Of a stretch of 41,637 nt of DNA, positions 39,817-41,637 are shown in pieces. The DNA is from an uncultured Collinsella sp. (GTDB lineage Bacteria > Actinomycetota > Coriobacteriia > Coriobacteriales > Coriobacteriaceae): the NCBI GenBank assembly GCA_902492855.1, contig CABUMU010000002.1, positions 1 through 41,637 on the forward strand. The letters run 5' to 3'. Below the pieces are notes generated by a model that saw only the letters and a list, made by a program, of their open reading frames with translations, was not told the origin of the DNA and did no database searches. The number at the start of each line of letters is the position of its first letter. Position 1 is the stretch's first letter. Made by a program: the position numbers and the translations under genes.

Positions 39817-41637
39817 TTACTCTGCGTCGGGGACCTCGTAGGTGGCCGCCGGCGTGTTATCGCACACGACGGTAAAGCCACCGTCCTTGTCGACATCGAC
39901 CGTCACCTGATCGCCCTCGCGCACCGTGCCGTCGATGATAGCGGCGGCGATGGCATCCACGACCTCGCGCTGAACCAGACGCTTGAGCGGACGGGCGCCA
40001 AAGACCGGGTCCAGGCCGCCCACGGCGAGCATCTGCTTGGCCGCCGGGGTGATGGCAAGCGTCATGCGCTCCTTGGCCAGACGCGCGCGGACGTCGGCGA
40101 GCTGGATGTCGACGATCTTCTCGATCTGCGCCATACCGAGCGGATGGAACACCACGATATCGTCGATACGGTTGAGGAACTCGGGGCGGAAGGTCTGAGC
40201 CATGGCAGCGTCGACCTGATGGCGCATCTCCTCCTCGTCCTTACCGGACAGATCGGCGATGGCCTTGGAGCCCACGTTGGACGTCATGATGATGATCGTG
40301 TTCTTGAAGGACACCTGGCGACCCTGGCCATCGGTCAGACGGCCGTCGTCGAGCACCTGCAACAGCACGTTAAAGACATCCGGATGGGCCTTCTCCATCT
40401 CGTCGAGCAAGATCACGGAGTAGGGACGACGGCGCACGGCCTCGGTGAGCTGGCCGCCCTCGTCGTAACCCACGTATCCCGGGGGCGCACCGATCAGACG
40501 CTGGACGCTGAACTTCTCCATGTACTCGGACATATCGATACGCACGAGCGCGCGCTCGTCGTCGAACAGGCACTCGGCAAGCGCCTTGGCGAGCTCGGTC
40601 TTACCCACGCCAGTGGGGCCCAGGAAGAAGAAGCTGCCGATGGGCTTGTCCGGATCGGAGAGGCCCGCACGGCTGCGGCGCACGGCCGCGGCAACGGCGG
40701 AGACGGCCTCATCCTGACCGATGACGCGCTTATGCAGCTCGCCCTCCAGGCCCTTGAGCTTGTCGAGCTCGCCCTGCATCATCTTGGACACGGGCACGCC
40801 GGTCCAGGCACTCACGACCTCGGCGATCTCGTCGGAGGTCACCTGCTCGTTGAGGCCCTCGCCGTCCTGCTGCTTTTGTGCCTCGAGCGCAGCCTCGGAA
40901 TCCTGAATCTGCTGCTGCAGGCCCGGAATCACGGAGAAGCGCAGCTCGGACGCACGGCCCAGGTCGCCGTTGCGCGTTGCACGCTCCTCTTCGCTCTTGG
41001 CCTCGTCAAGCTGGCCCTTAAGCTCCTGCACGTGGTCGATGGCGTTCTTTTGGTTGAGCCAGCCGGCCTTTTGCACGTTGAGCTTTTCCTGGACCTCGGC
41101 GATCTCCTGACGTAGGGCCTCCAGACGCTCCTTGGAGGCGTCATCGGTCTCCTTCATGAGTGCCTGCTCCTCGATCTGCAGCTGGGTGAGCTGACGCGTG
41201 GTGGCGTCGATCTCGACCGGCATGCTGTCGAGCTCCATGCGCAGGCGGCTTGCGGCCTCATCGACCAGGTCGATGGCCTTGTCGGGCAGGAAACGGTCGG
41301 CGATGTAGCGATCGGAGAGGTCGGCAGCCGCCACGAGCGCGCTATCGGTGATATGCACGCCGTGGAAGATCTCGTACTTCTCCTTGAGGCCACGCAGGAT
41401 CGAGATGGTGTCCTCGACGGTAGGCTCGCTCACCATAACGGTCTGGAAACGACGCGCGAGCGCCGCGTCCTTCTCGATGTACTTGCGGTACTCGTCAAGC
41501 GTGGTCGCGCCGATCGCGTGCAGGTCGCCACGGGCGAGTGCGGGCTTCAGGATGTTGCCGGCGTCCATGGAGCCCTCGGTGGCACCCGCGCCCACGATGG
41601 TGTGGAGCTCATCGATGAACAGGATGACCTTGCCCTC
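39817..41637 (-). CDS. clpB: ATP-dependent chaperone ClpB (N-terminal part outside the window)
   Basis: 606 codons to the window edge; the frame stays open through 41637, with FIDELHTIVGAGATEG (Walker B of the first AAA domain) at the cut end. Then come the coiled-coil middle domain (about 130-250 from the cut), the second AAA domain with GPTGVGKTEL, the sensor ILLDEMEKAHPDVFNVLLQVLDDGRLTDGQ, and the C-terminal D2-small domain. ClpB with DnaK rescues aggregated proteins. The missing N-terminal domain and first Walker A lie outside the window. The gene ends at a strong terminator. Confidence 0.97.
   Translation of the reverse strand, partial: EGKVILFIDELHTIVGAGATEGSMDAGNILKPALARGDLHAIGATTLDEYRKYIEKDAALARRFQTVMVSEPTVEDTISILRGLKEKYEIFHGVHITDSALVAAADLSDRYIADRFLPDKAIDLVDEAASRLRMELDSMPVEIDATTRQLTQLQIEEQALMKETDDASKERLEALRQEIAEVQEKLNVQKAGWLNQKNAIDHVQELKGQLDEAKSEEERATRNGDLGRASELRFSVIPGLQQQIQDSEAALEAQKQQDGEGLNEQVTSDEIAEVVSAWTGVPVSKMMQGELDKLKGLEGELHKRVIGQDEAVSAVAAAVRRSRAGLSDPDKPIGSFFFLGPTGVGKTELAKALAECLFDDERALVRIDMSEYMEKFSVQRLIGAPPGYVGYDEGGQLTEAVRRRPYSVILLDEMEKAHPDVFNVLLQVLDDGRLTDGQGRQVSFKNTIIIMTSNVGSKAIADLSGKDEEEMRHQVDAAMAQTFRPEFLNRIDDIVVFHPLGMAQIEKIVDIQLADVRARLAKERMTLAITPAAKQMLAVGGLDPVFGARPLKRLVQREVVDAIAAAIIDGTVREGDQVTVDVDKDGGFTVVCDNTPAATYEVPDAE

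Overview
The window reads as chromosomal DNA of a high-G+C, anaerobic, gut-type actinobacterium of the class Coriobacteriia, most likely Collinsella or a close relative. This is an inference from gene content: pyruvate:ferredoxin oxidoreductase, a mannose-family PTS, a DUF5692 membrane protein, and an actinobacterial PknB/FhaA/FhaB/PP2C/RodA/PBP cell-wall signalling cluster sit together. No 16S gene is present to confirm it.

Layout. 1-393 (minus) is the start of pyruvate:ferredoxin oxidoreductase, cut by the window edge. About 1281-7476 is an island of visibly lower G+C. It holds a SCIFF/ranthipeptide-like radical SAM maturase, two paralogous Cys/Asp-rich precursor peptides (missed by simple ORF length cut-offs), a 35-residue membrane peptide, an ABC exporter on the other strand, an IS110-like remnant and a decayed methyltransferase. 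The island is bracketed by two direct copies, about 550 bp each, of the 3' end and downstream flank of an FHA-domain gene. Only the right-hand copy (7590-8528) belongs to a full gene.

7590-11278 (minus) is a compact, translationally coupled module: a secreted or anchored Gly/Ser-linker protein, a membrane Ser/Thr kinase and the FHA protein. 11524-15784 carries recR, ybaB and dnaX (minus), with an opposing small membrane-protein gene wedged between ybaB and dnaX. 15900-26950 (plus) has a YcxB-like protein, then an operon of Ser/Thr kinase, FhaA-like, FhaB-like, PP2C phosphatase, a natural RodA-PBP fusion and PASTA kinase PknB. It ends at a strong terminator and is followed by tRNA-Arg(CCT).

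27331-30613 (minus) is manX-manY-manZ plus manO (DUF956). 30951-34191 (minus) is hypA behind a 925-residue Fe-S/FAD oxidoreductase. This pair diverges from a TetR regulator and a DUF5692 membrane protein, with two clean TetR-type operators between them. 36356-39686 holds an acidic single-pass membrane protein, a DUF4143-type AAA ATPase with an unusual palindromic promoter region, and a small Pro-rich acidic protein. 39817 to the end (minus) is clpB without its N-terminus.

The best candidate for a previously undescribed system is the radical SAM peptide cluster at 1844-6324. Two peptides share an N-terminal MKHIHP leader and a core of six aligned cysteines, each followed by aspartate within two to five residues. 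They lie beside a SPASM-type maturase and a dedicated exporter.
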